43,767 nucleotides of DNA from an uncultured bacterium (GCA_903837175.1 CAILTR010000046.1:1-43767); one strand, 5' to 3'. Positions 9,897-18,174 are shown, numbered from the stretch's first letter. Notes: generated by a model from the sequence alone, not told the origin. A program made the numbers and translations.

Positions 9897-11036
9897 TCAT
9901 CTAAAGACATTTGCCACAACTTTGGCGGCTTGGCGATTAAGCGCCTCTGGAATTATTTTATCACGAGTCGGTTTTTTTACCAAGGAGGCCAAAGCTTTCG
10001 CCGCGGCTAATTTATGCTTATCAGTTATTTTAACTGCGCGATTATCTAAGGCGCCTCGAAAAATTCCTGGAAAAACCAAGACGTTATTAATTTGATTTGG
10101 ATAATCGCTTCTACCAGTAGCTACTACCATCGCACCACCGGCGAGCGCTTCTTCCGGCATAATTTCTGGTACAGGATTACTCATCGCAAAAATAATCGCG
10201 CGCTCATTCATCAGCGCAACCTCACTACGCGTAATTAAATTTGGAGCGCTCACCCCAATAAAAATATCCGCTCCCTCCATTGCATTTTTTAAAGTTCCGG
10301 AAATATTTTTTGGATTCGTAATTTCCGCAATTTCCATTTTTGAACTATTGAGTCCTCCCGCACGTTCTTTAAAAATAATCCCAGTACTATCAACCACTAA
10401 GACATTTTTTGCGCCATAAAGTAATAATAACTTTGTAATCGCCACCCCAGCAGCTCCCGAACCAGAAAGTACAATTTTAACTTCTTTAATATTTTTCTCG
10501 ACAACTTTTAGCGCGTTAATAATTCCAGCCAACACCACGATGGCGGTACCATGCTGGTCATCATGCATCACGGGAATTTTCATTTCCGCTTTCAATCTTT
10601 CTTCAATCTCGAAACATCTCGGCGCCGAAATATCCTCCAAATTTATGCCGCCAAAAGTTGGCTCGAGAGCTTTGACAATTTTAATAATTTCCTCAGTGTC
10701 CTGGGTTGCCAAGACAATCGGAATCGCATCTACCCCGCCCAGCTCCTTAAAAAGGAGCGCTTTTCCTTCCATGACTGGCAAAGCTGCTTCCGGCCCGATA
10801 TTCCCTAGCCCTAAAACAGCGCTCCCATCCGAAACCACAGCTACCGTATTTTTTCGAATGGTATATGCGAAAGAAAGTTTTTTATTTTTCGCCACCGCCC
10901 TGCAAACATCAGCCACCCCTGGGGTATATAAAACAGCCAAGTTTTCCTTGGTTAACTTTCGCTTACTCCTAATTTCAATTTTCCCACCTATTTTTTTACT
11001 CAGTTCAATTGGATCTTCCATGCAGATAATTTTCAA
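9897..11036 (-). CDS. NAD(P)-dependent malic enzyme (malate dehydrogenase, decarboxylating)
   Basis: LAVLYTPGVADVCRAVA, DGSAVLGLGNIGPEAALPVMEGKALLFKELGGVDAIPI, HDDQHGTAIVVLAGIINALK. Confidence 0.95.
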   Translation of the reverse strand: MKIICMEDPIELSKKIGGKIEIRSKRKLTKENLAVLYTPGVADVCRAVAKNKKLSFAYTIRKNTVAVVSDGSAVLGLGNIGPEAALPVMEGKALLFKELGGVDAIPIVLATQDTEEIIKIVKALEPTFGGINLEDISAPRCFEIEERLKAEMKIPVMHDDQHGTAIVVLAGIINALKVVEKNIKEVKIVLSGSGAAGVAITKLLLLYGAKNVLVVDSTGIIFKERAGGLNSSKMEIAEITNPKNISGTLKNAMEGADIFIGVSAPNLITRSEVALMNERAIIFAMSNPVPEIMPEEALAGGAMVVATGRSDYPNQINNVLVFPGIFRGALDNRAVKITDKHKLAAAKALASLVKKPTRDKIIPEALNRQAAKVVANVFR

Positions 11037-11195
11037 TTTTCAATTTTCAATTTTCAATGAATTTCAAATGACTAAATGAATTTAATATTTTAAAATTAAA
11101 ACATTTAGATTTGATTTCAAATTTAAAACTTCAAATTTAAAATTAAAAGATAAATTAAACAATTTAAAAGGTAACCTTTACGCAAAAGTATTTTT

Positions 11196-12131
11196 TTACT
11201 TTTTAGCGAGCTTCAGTTTCTTATACACGCTTCCGGCGGCGACTGCGCCTTCGGCGACAGCGGTGATAATTTGACGAAACTTATTTGAACCAGTTGTAGC
11301 ATCGCCAGCAGCATAGACATTTTCAATCGCGGTGCTTTGATCACTGCCCACGATAATATAACCTTGCTCATCAGTTTGGACGCCTAACTCTTTTACCACT
11401 ACCACCCCAGGCACAGAGCCTATTTCAATAAATACGCCCTGGAGTTGAATTTCTTTCTTTTCACCTCCAACTTTTTCATAAACTAACCCTTCTACCTTCT
11501 CATCTCCTAAAATTTCCTCAATTTTTTCGAAAGAATCTATCGCTACTTTACCAGTTCGTCCAAGTTGATCCTCCCAAGCTGGCTCAAAAATTTTCGTGCC
11601 TTCTTTGTATAAAAGTTGGACGCTATTAGCAAACTCGGCCAAATGAATCGCAGCCGTAGCAGCCGCATCACCTCCCCCAATCACAACTACGTCTTTACCT
11701 CTAAAGAACATTGCGTCACAAACAGCGCAATAAGAAATACCTTTACCTAAAAATTTATCTTCCCCAGGGATATTCATTTTCCGCGGTTTCATCCCTAAAG
11801 CAAAAATAATTGAAATTGTTTCATATTTCTTTCCATCTTCCGTCAGAACTTCGAAACCCGCTTCCGTCTTATTAACTTTACTAACACTAGCCTCAATAAT
11901 CGTTCCGCCGAGATCTTTACTTTGAGTTTGAAATTTTTCCATTAAGTCCTTGCCTGAAATTGATTCAATCCCGGCGTAATTTTCAATCTCCCAAGCTTCT
12001 GTCACTTGACCGCCAATTTCTGCCCCAATTACTAAATTATTAAGTTTATAGCGCGAAGCATAAATTGAAGCTCCCAAGCCCGCTGGACCCGCCCCAATGA
12101 TAATCAAATCATACATAGTTTTACTTTTCAT
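11196..12131 (-). CDS. trxB: Thioredoxin-disulfide reductase
   Basis: DLIIIGAGPAGLGASIYASRY, CAVCDAMFFRGKDVVVIGGGDAA, GSVP, YAAGDATTG. Confidence 0.95.
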   Translation of the reverse strand: MKSKTMYDLIIIGAGPAGLGASIYASRYKLNNLVIGAEIGGQVTEAWEIENYAGIESISGKDLMEKFQTQSKDLGGTIIEASVSKVNKTEAGFEVLTEDGKKYETISIIFALGMKPRKMNIPGEDKFLGKGISYCAVCDAMFFRGKDVVVIGGGDAAATAAIHLAEFANSVQLLYKEGTKIFEPAWEDQLGRTGKVAIDSFEKIEEILGDEKVEGLVYEKVGGEKKEIQLQGVFIEIGSVPGVVVVKELGVQTDEQGYIIVGSDQSTAIENVYAAGDATTGSNKFRQIITAVAEGAVAAGSVYKKLKLAKK

Positions 12132-12218
12132 TTTATATTTAAGCTTAACTTATTTTCCTTAACTTCTTAATTTTATCACAACTGAAAATTTTAGCGATAG
12201 GGAGAAAAAATATTTATC

Positions 12219-12239
12219 TCCGGAGGACGGTCCTCCGGA
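12219..12239. repeat. TCCGGAGGACSGTCCTCCGGA palindrome, copy 1
   Basis: tccggaggacggtcctccgga. Confidence 0.8.
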
Positions 12240-12263
12240 AGTATTTTTTCACTCACGCCAAAA

Positions 12264-12842
12264 CTACACTGAAACAAATTTTTTCATTGCAATGATAACC
12301 TTTTTAGTAATTTCAATTTTCTTTTTCTCATCCAACGCTCGACAATTTCCAATTAAGACACTTTGCGTCCTGAGGCCACAAAATTCAAGGGTGTCATCAG
12401 TTGTGACTTTAATTGAGCGACTACCTCTAAAAATCTTTTGATAAACAGCAGGCCCGCCTGACGTAGTAAAAACCAAAGCGCGCCTTCCTTTTAATAAACC
12501 TTCTGGCAAACCACTACTTCCATATCGAAAAGCAAATTGCGCCATCAGCACCCGGTCATAAAAACCCTTCAAAATTGCCGGCACGTTACTCCACCAGGTC
12601 GGATAGATGAAAATCAAGTTCTTTGCTTTAAGTATTTTTTCTTGAATACTATGCACGAATACATCACTCGAAGTTCCATCAGCCTGACTTATATCCCTAA
12701 CGCCCAAAACAGGATCAAAACCAATTCCATACAAATCCAAGACTTCATAAGCTTGGCCCCTCTGCTTAAGCCAATTTTCAACCTCCTTTAAGATTACCCC
12801 GTTGTGCCCTGTGCGACTGAAGTGGGCGTAAATAATTAACAT
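12264..12842 (-). CDS. NAD(P)H-dependent oxidoreductase, flavodoxin-like fold (KefF/MdaB type)
   Basis: MLIIYAHFSRTGHNGVILKEV, FIYPTWWSNVPAILKGFYDRVLMAQFAF, LKGRRALVFTTSGG. Confidence 0.87.
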   Translation of the reverse strand: MLIIYAHFSRTGHNGVILKEVENWLKQRGQAYEVLDLYGIGFDPVLGVRDISQADGTSSDVFVHSIQEKILKAKNLIFIYPTWWSNVPAILKGFYDRVLMAQFAFRYGSSGLPEGLLKGRRALVFTTSGGPAVYQKIFRGSRSIKVTTDDTLEFCGLRTQSVLIGNCRALDEKKKIEITKKVIIAMKKFVSV

Positions 12843-12890
12843 ATATTTTTTATTTTAAAAAATTATTATTTTTTTCCTATTGGGACCATC

Positions 12891-12911
12891 TCTGGAGGAC
12901 GGTCCTCCGGA
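12891..12911. repeat. TCCGGAGGACSGTCCTCCGGA palindrome, copy 2
   Basis: tctggaggacggtcctccgga. Confidence 0.75.
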
Positions 12912-12930
12912 AGCGGACTGCTCCTCTGCG

Positions 12931-13563
12931 CTATTTGAAACGAACCCTAATCGCAACCAGCGACGGGCATTGGCCCTCTGGAAGCTTGCTCAATAAAAAA
13001 TCATAGACTTGCTGACAATTCTGGGGGTTGGTACGCACTGTTAGTGCAACTGGCGATAACCATAGCAGAAAATTCTTTGGCTTAAGTTTTAAATAAAAGA
13101 TTCTGCCCATAATAGTTATCAGCTCCCGCTCAAAAGCTGCGCCCTCAGGACCAGAACCTAGATTATTCTTTTCATTAGGATCTGCGTAAAAATAGTCCAA
13201 CTCCTCCCAGCTGAATCGCCCGCTCCTGCTTCCCTTTTGAATCATAAGGTCGCCCTTATTAAATTCATACCTCCGCTGAACGAAGGGGAATTTATAAGAA
13301 ATAGCAAATATAATTGCAAATACAATGGCAAAGAAAATCATAAACCAAAAGAAAATCGAAAACGCATCAGAAATACTTATAGCAGCTATTCGTCCCAATG
13401 AAATTATTGTCAGCACCAGCGAAAAAAAGAAACTCTTTATCAGCATCTCACGAAACATTATTTTTTCCTCCTGGGGATTTATTTCCCAACTCATGCTTTC
13501 AGGTGGCCATGGTTGAGAAATTTCAGCAGCTGCTAATTTTCCAACCCTAAGAACATTTTCCAT
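12931..13563 (-). CDS. Hypothetical membrane protein with two adjacent TM helices
   Basis: SFFFSLVLTIISLGRIAAI and FSIFFWFMIFFAIVFAIIFAISY; soluble C-terminal part; 84-bp-type repeat array upstream. Confidence 0.7.
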   Translation of the reverse strand: MENVLRVGKLAAAEISQPWPPESMSWEINPQEEKIMFREMLIKSFFFSLVLTIISLGRIAAISISDAFSIFFWFMIFFAIVFAIIFAISYKFPFVQRRYEFNKGDLMIQKGSRSGRFSWEELDYFYADPNEKNNLGSGPEGAAFERELITIMGRIFYLKLKPKNFLLWLSPVALTVRTNPQNCQQVYDFLLSKLPEGQCPSLVAIRVRFK

Positions 13564-13590
13564 ATTTTTATTTAAAATTATTATTTATTC

Positions 13591-13701
13591 TTATTACAAT
13601 ATACTGAAATATTGTAATAAGAATAAGTAGTAAAAATGCAGGTCAGAGACTTTCTTAAAATTCAATAGGTAACATATTACAATATACTGAAATATGGTAA
13701 G
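13591..13701. repeat. Palindromic 84-bp repeat array A (2 units), upstream of 12931..13563
   Basis: ttattacaatatactgaaatattgtaataagaataagtag at 13591; atattacaatatactgaaatatggtaaggg at 13674 (83 bp offset). Confidence 0.85.
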
Positions 13702-13742
13702 GGAGTATTTTTTAAGCCTATCTTTCACTTAAGAACTACCCA

Positions 13743-14159
13743 TTACTCATTAAAAATTTTGTTAATGAAACGATGATAAGGATACTTATTAAGTAAGCTT
13801 GCTGGGTCATAACTGCTTTTTCCATTTTCAAGTCTTTTCTTTTCAGCACTCAGAATCGTCGTTGAAAGCCAAGACGCATTTTTTTCATCGCCACCGTGCA
13901 GCCACAGATCAGTTTTCTGAATTGTACTATTGCCAACGCCTAAGGCTTTTCGGATATCTTCATAATTTAGCCCATCCAATAATAACTTTGCGATCTGAAT
14001 TCTACGGGCCAACATTAAGGATTCACTCTGGCTAAAAAGCCCCAGAAAAAATTTTACAATTTCTTGCTTAGTCTTAAGCGCAGAAATTACCTCAAACAAA
14101 TTATCAATCGCAATATATTTTTGTTTTGAATTTATTTGATGCGGTTTTATTTTTGCCAT
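13743..14159 (-). CDS. TrpR/YerC-YecD-like transcriptional regulator
   Basis: SQSESLMLARRIQIAKLLLDGLNYEDIRKALGVGNSTIQKTDLWLHGG resembles the Trp repressor-type HTH (YerC/YecD family). Confidence 0.8.
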   Translation of the reverse strand: MAKIKPHQINSKQKYIAIDNLFEVISALKTKQEIVKFFLGLFSQSESLMLARRIQIAKLLLDGLNYEDIRKALGVGNSTIQKTDLWLHGGDEKNASWLSTTILSAEKKRLENGKSSYDPASLLNKYPYHRFINKIFNE

Positions 14160-14216
14160 ATAAGTTATTTTACTTTTTAATTCCCCATATTTTTATGTTC
14201 GTCGTTATTATATCCC

Positions 14217-14488
14217 ATATTACAATATACTGAAATATTGAAACGGAGAATGGCATGGCAAACGGGGACTTGGCAGGGTTGAGAAAATTGGGTTGGTGGG
14301 ATATTACAATATACTGAAATATTGTAACGGGAATAGATAGAGAAAATACTGGCTTTAGCGTGTGATAGAAATGAGGCGGGTGGGATATTACAATATACTG
14401 AAATATTGTAATGGGAATAAGTAGAGAAAATGAGGGCAATCGTGTTTTTGGGAAATTGGAAAGGTGGGATATTACAATATACTGAAAT
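14217..14488. repeat. Palindromic 84-bp repeat array B (4 units, last truncated), upstream of the TrpR-like gene
   Basis: ATATTACAATATACTGAAAT starts at 14217, 14301, 14385 and 14469: three consecutive offsets of exactly 84 bp. Confidence 0.92.
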
Positions 14489-14493
14489 GCTTT

Positions 14494-14520
14494 CTCTCCG
14501 GAGGACCGTCCTCCGGAGAG
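14494..14520. repeat. TCCGGAGGACSGTCCTCCGGA palindrome, copy 3, inside the broken last unit of array B
   Basis: ctctccggaggaccgtcctccggagag directly after ATATTACAATATACTGAAATGCTTT. Confidence 0.8.
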
Positions 14521-14528
14521 TTTCATTT

Positions 14529-14640
14529 TAGCTTATCCAATTTTTGCTTAGCCAGTAAAGATTCTCGACTTGGTTTAATATCACGGGTCTGTTTTTTTAT
14601 TGAAAAAGGTACCTGACCCCTTTAATTTGGCGCATAGGAT
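14529..14640. mobile_element. Solo end of a repeat element (REP/RAYT-like?), copy 1
   Basis: ttagcttatccaatttttgcttagccagtaaagattctcgacttggtttaatatcacgggtctgtttttttattgaaaaaggtacctgacccctttaattt; near-identical copies at about 17046 and 17284. Confidence 0.65.
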
Positions 14641-14664
14641 TATTTTAATTATTCCACTGTTGTT

Positions 14665-15603
14665 TCATTTTTCATTTTCCGTTTTGTCATTACTGTCACT
14701 ATTATCATCATACATAATAAACTTGCCGGCACTTAGCATCTCAATTTTCAGTGTGGATTCCTCTTCCATTAATGACAACACACGTTCAGACACTTTACCT
14801 TTCTCTTTTAATAAATCTATACGCTGAACAAGTGTCTCGTTAGAATCAGGAATCAATTTAAATTCCTGGTCAAAACATTCCATTTCCCGCGTCAGTTCTT
14901 CAATTTCAACATCAATCTCCAGTATCCTATTCTTAATCACTTCCATTCGTTCGATATCTTCAATTTCCTTCTTCTCATTCGGCCTCATCTTGAAAGCATA
15001 TTGCCCAGCAAAACCCTTCTTCATTTCATCCATTGTTGTTGCGATTAGTTTTCCACCAACGCCAAACTTGCTAAGATACAAGCCATCTCCCAAATATATC
15101 GCCAAATGAGTAACATTCATATGCTCTGGATCTTTTGAAATCATAATTGAATCACCAGAAACCATATTTTGCTCATCAAAATCCGTTATGTCCCACTTTC
15201 CAATAAAAAACTGGCTGAACTCATAGTCAATTCCGTTTGCGAAATGAACGAAAGACCCGCAGTCAAATTTACCCTCCCGTTTGTGGTCTTCTTGAATAAA
15301 AGTAGCAATCCTCTCAAGCATCGCTTCCGGCAATTCAACAATTTTCAGAACATCCTTAATCGCAATAACAATTTCCAATTTTTTTGTCTTTGAAAGATTG
15401 TTCAATGCATAATAGCTAGCCGCACCATCTGGCAATCCTCTTCCCATACCTATATCATAAACCGTGAACGTATCTTCCGAATCTCCATCTCGAACTTTAA
15501 TTGGCCTACTGGTGTCTATGACGAATCTGGTCACAGGTTCTGATTCACGCTTCAACTCTGGCACGTTTTCGTTATTAGGAAAACCCTCAATTTTATGACT
15601 CAT
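14665..15603 (-). CDS. NlpC/P60-like (papain-fold) domain protein with C-terminal coiled coil
   Basis: GKFDCGSFVHFANG (candidate catalytic Cys) and VTHLAIYLGDGLYLSKFGVGG (candidate catalytic His); heptad-like C-terminal half. No obvious signal peptide. Confidence 0.6.
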   Translation of the reverse strand: MSHKIEGFPNNENVPELKRESEPVTRFVIDTSRPIKVRDGDSEDTFTVYDIGMGRGLPDGAASYYALNNLSKTKKLEIVIAIKDVLKIVELPEAMLERIATFIQEDHKREGKFDCGSFVHFANGIDYEFSQFFIGKWDITDFDEQNMVSGDSIMISKDPEHMNVTHLAIYLGDGLYLSKFGVGGKLIATTMDEMKKGFAGQYAFKMRPNEKKEIEDIERMEVIKNRILEIDVEIEELTREMECFDQEFKLIPDSNETLVQRIDLLKEKGKVSERVLSLMEEESTLKIEMLSAGKFIMYDDNSDSNDKTENEK

Positions 15604-15639
15604 ATTTTTGACTTATTTTTTATTTAAAAATTTTTATCC

Positions 15640-15800
15640 ATATTACAATATACTGAAATATTGTAATGGAAAAGGGTAGGAAAAATACGTGGTTTAGCGT
15701 GTGATAGAAATGAGGCGGGCGGGATATTACAATATACTGAAATATTGTAACGGAAATAAGTAGGGAAAATGGGAGGATGCGGAGGGTAGGAATTTGGGGG
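15640..15800. repeat. Palindromic 84-bp repeat array C (2 units), upstream of 14665..15603
   Basis: atattacaatatactgaaatattgtaa at 15640 and 15724 (84 bp offset). Confidence 0.9.
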
Positions 15801-15873
15801 CGAAAAGGTGGAGTGGCTATTGCTAATCGCTAAGGATTATTTTTTGTGAGGATGGTCCTTGGCGGAATTTTAA

Positions 15874-16263
15874 CTATTTTTTTTCTTTAAGTTCCTCTAT
15901 TTTCTCTTCTATCTTAGCGTCTATATCATCTTTAATTTCTTCTTTAGCTTTTTCTAATTCCTCGACTTTCAATTTTAATTCTTCAATCACCTCCGCGTGC
16001 TCGTCAACTACTTGCTCAAGTTCAGTAAAATTATCTGCGGTCTGATTTCCAAATTGCTCCAGCTCATCCTTAAATTTTTCCTCCAGGGATGAAAAATCAA
16101 GTTCAAGCCCCTTGATATATTTTAGATCATTCCTGATGACATCAATTTTTGATTTCAAGCCCTTGAATTTTTTATTTAAGGAAACAATCTTCGAAAACAG
16201 CCAGCTATTAACACCAATAGCGACAAGAAGGGCGACTCCCAAAATTGAAAGGTAGCTTTCCAT
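15874..16263 (-). CDS. Hypothetical TM + coiled-coil protein
   Basis: N-terminal LSILGVALLVAIGVNSWLF helix then Glu/Lys/Leu heptads. Confidence 0.65.
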   Translation of the reverse strand: MESYLSILGVALLVAIGVNSWLFSKIVSLNKKFKGLKSKIDVIRNDLKYIKGLELDFSSLEEKFKDELEQFGNQTADNFTELEQVVDEHAEVIEELKLKVEELEKAKEEIKDDIDAKIEEKIEELKEKK

Positions 16264-16277
16264 ATGATTATTTTTTA

Positions 16278-17036
16278 TTAAGCATTAGTAACTTCATTTA
16301 CCGCCTCAATATAATTACAATAATCGCATTCCGCTGAGGCACTTGGAATTTGGTCGCCCCTTAAACATTCGTGCAGCTCAAGAATAGCTTTTTCAATCCA
16401 GGCATCGTCACCTTGATATGGAATAACTTTAACATCAAACTCAAGCTTCCCATCGAAGGCTTCCTTATCAGCGTCCCCATTGCAATAGACAAAATATCCG
16501 GTGTCAGCAACCTTGAATCCATTTTTTCGAAAAAGCCATTGATAAATTTCCATCTGCCTTTTATACCCAATCTGCCAAGCAGCATCAAGCGAGACCTCCC
16601 CACTTTTAGACGTTGCCTTATAGTCAACAATGATAAGTTCTCCTTCTGGACTAACCCAAACATCATCAACGCCGCCCGTAACCAGTAAGTTTGTTTTCTC
16701 GTGCAAAAATTGAATTCCCCGCCTGAGCGAATCTCGCCACTCTCCCATTTTTTCATGTTCAAAAGGCACCGCCACAATCCCATATTTTTCCATCAAGGGG
16801 TGAGCGGTTTTTGCAGCCCGATGAAGGTCAAATTCTTTTTTAAGTAGTGCATCCACCGCAGAATTAAGGTTGAAAGGAAATCCTGGAGGTCTTCCCACGC
16901 CAAGACGACGATCCAAATAAAAGCATCTTGGACAATTTAAAAATAAATCTACCTTTGAACGGCTAATCCTAAATGGCTCACTCGAGCCCGGCTCAAAAAT
17001 ATTTCTAGTTCTTTTTGCTTTGTAGTATTGCGACAT
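16278..17036 (-). CDS. PD-(D/E)XK (RecB/Cas4-like) nuclease family protein
   Basis: TGGVDDVWVSPEGELIIVDYKATS (D...DYK), QMEIYQWLF; Cys pairs CPRC near N-terminus and CDYC near C-terminus, compatible with a Cas4/AddB-type Fe-S site. Confidence 0.75.
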   Translation of the reverse strand: MSQYYKAKRTRNIFEPGSSEPFRISRSKVDLFLNCPRCFYLDRRLGVGRPPGFPFNLNSAVDALLKKEFDLHRAAKTAHPLMEKYGIVAVPFEHEKMGEWRDSLRRGIQFLHEKTNLLVTGGVDDVWVSPEGELIIVDYKATSKSGEVSLDAAWQIGYKRQMEIYQWLFRKNGFKVADTGYFVYCNGDADKEAFDGKLEFDVKVIPYQGDDAWIEKAILELHECLRGDQIPSASAECDYCNYIEAVNEVTNA

Positions 17037-17045
17037 AAGATTGTT

Positions 17046-17415
17046 TTAGCTTATTCAATTTCTACTTAACCAATAAAGGTTCTCGACTTGGTTTAATATC
17101 ACGGGTCTGTTTTTTTATTGAAAAAGGTACCCGACCCCTTTAATTTGGCGTTTAATTTGGCATTGATAAAAAAGGTACCTGACCCCTTTAATTTAGTGAC
17201 CCCTTTAATTTAGTCTTGATAAAAAAGGTACCTGACCCCTTTAATTTAGTCCTGACCCCTTTAATTTAGTCCATAAGATTATTTTAGCTTATCCAATTTT
17301 TGCTTAGCCAGTAAAGATTCTCGACTTGGTTTGATATTGCGGGTCTGTTTTTTTATTGATAAAAAAGGTACCTAACCCCTTTAATTTAGTCCTGACCCCT
17401 TTAATTTAGTCCATA
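17046..17415. mobile_element. Cluster of GGTACCTGACCCCTTTAATTTAGT repeats with two copies of an ORF-tail-like segment
   Basis: GGTACCYRACCCCTTTAATTT near 17126, 17173, 17227 and 17368 plus extra CCTGACCCCTTTAATTTAGT half-units; segments at about 17046 and 17284 match 14529. Confidence 0.75.
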
Positions 17416-17418
17416 ATT

Positions 17419-18174
17419 TTAATTTTTCTGAAAAATAAAAAGGTGTTCGTGCATAATTAGGAGAAAATTACTTTCCCGGGAACGCTTAACCCAAAAGCCA
17501 GTGGCTTTGCAGTTGTGTTGTCTTTTAATAATGTCCTCCTTCAAGACAAAGCCTTGCTTTAAAAATCTTTCCATCACTTTGAAAGCAAGAGGTTGATACA
17601 TTTTGTTTCTTCTGGTATCGCCCATTAGAATTGCACAGAATTTTCCTTTTTTCAGCACGCGATAAAGTTCGCTGGCAACTTTTTCAATTTCGTCGCAAAA
17701 CTTATCAATATCATGAATTCCAGACAAATCCTCAGCAATTTTCCCGTCACTATATTTCACAATGTCGACATAAGGCGGATGAGTAAGGACAAAATCTATC
17801 TCTTCATTTTTAATGAAAGTCATGTTGCGAGCGTCACACATAATGATTCTCTGTTTGGATTTATTTTCAACTTTAAACTCCAAAGATTTTTTTGTTCTTT
17901 CCAAAGCTTCCTCATTAACATCAACGCAAGTAATATGACGATTCAAAATTTTTGCCTCAATAGCGGTTGTACCACCACCAATCATGCAATCGAGAATGTG
18001 ATCGTTTTCCTTTGAATAGCGTAAAATTAAATTCCTCACCACCTCTGGTGCCCAGTTCCCTCGCCAATCAGATTTATGCGTCGCCCAATTTCCACGTCTC
18101 GGAAAAGACCACACTGTTGTGCATTCCAATTCAAATTCATCAGGATGAAGTTTTATTTCTTTTTTGTTTGACAT
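17419..18174 (-). CDS. DNA amino-methyltransferase (N4-cytosine/N6-adenine type)
   Basis: SFPRRGNWATHKSDWRGNWAPEVVRNLILRYS, ILDCMIGGGTTAIEAK (SAM motif), FVLTHPPYVDIVKYS (catalytic [D/S/H]PPY). Confidence 0.88.
   Translation of the reverse strand: MSNKKEIKLHPDEFELECTTVWSFPRRGNWATHKSDWRGNWAPEVVRNLILRYSKENDHILDCMIGGGTTAIEAKILNRHITCVDVNEEALERTKKSLEFKVENKSKQRIIMCDARNMTFIKNEEIDFVLTHPPYVDIVKYSDGKIAEDLSGIHDIDKFCDEIEKVASELYRVLKKGKFCAILMGDTRRNKMYQPLAFKVMERFLKQGFVLKEDIIKRQHNCKATGFWVKRSRESNFLLIMHEHLFIFQKN

Noticed and set aside
14170-14526. 118-aa ORF (minus) with FQYIVISH repeated every 28 aa
   Set aside because: The 28-aa period is simply the 84-bp DNA palindrome read in frame; no start context or protein-like composition, and the same DNA repeat occurs elsewhere outside this ORF.
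14600-14827. 75-aa + ORF starting MKKVPDPFN
   Set aside because: Start is the repeat element itself (aaaaaggtacctgacccc); antisense to the coding 14665..15603 gene.
14217-15800. 84-bp arrays interpreted as a CRISPR array
   Set aside because: No cas genes in the window; one 'spacer' recurs in diverged form in another array; conservation extends from the palindrome into the flanks; clusters have only 2-4 units placed at gene starts. Kept as a generic repeat.
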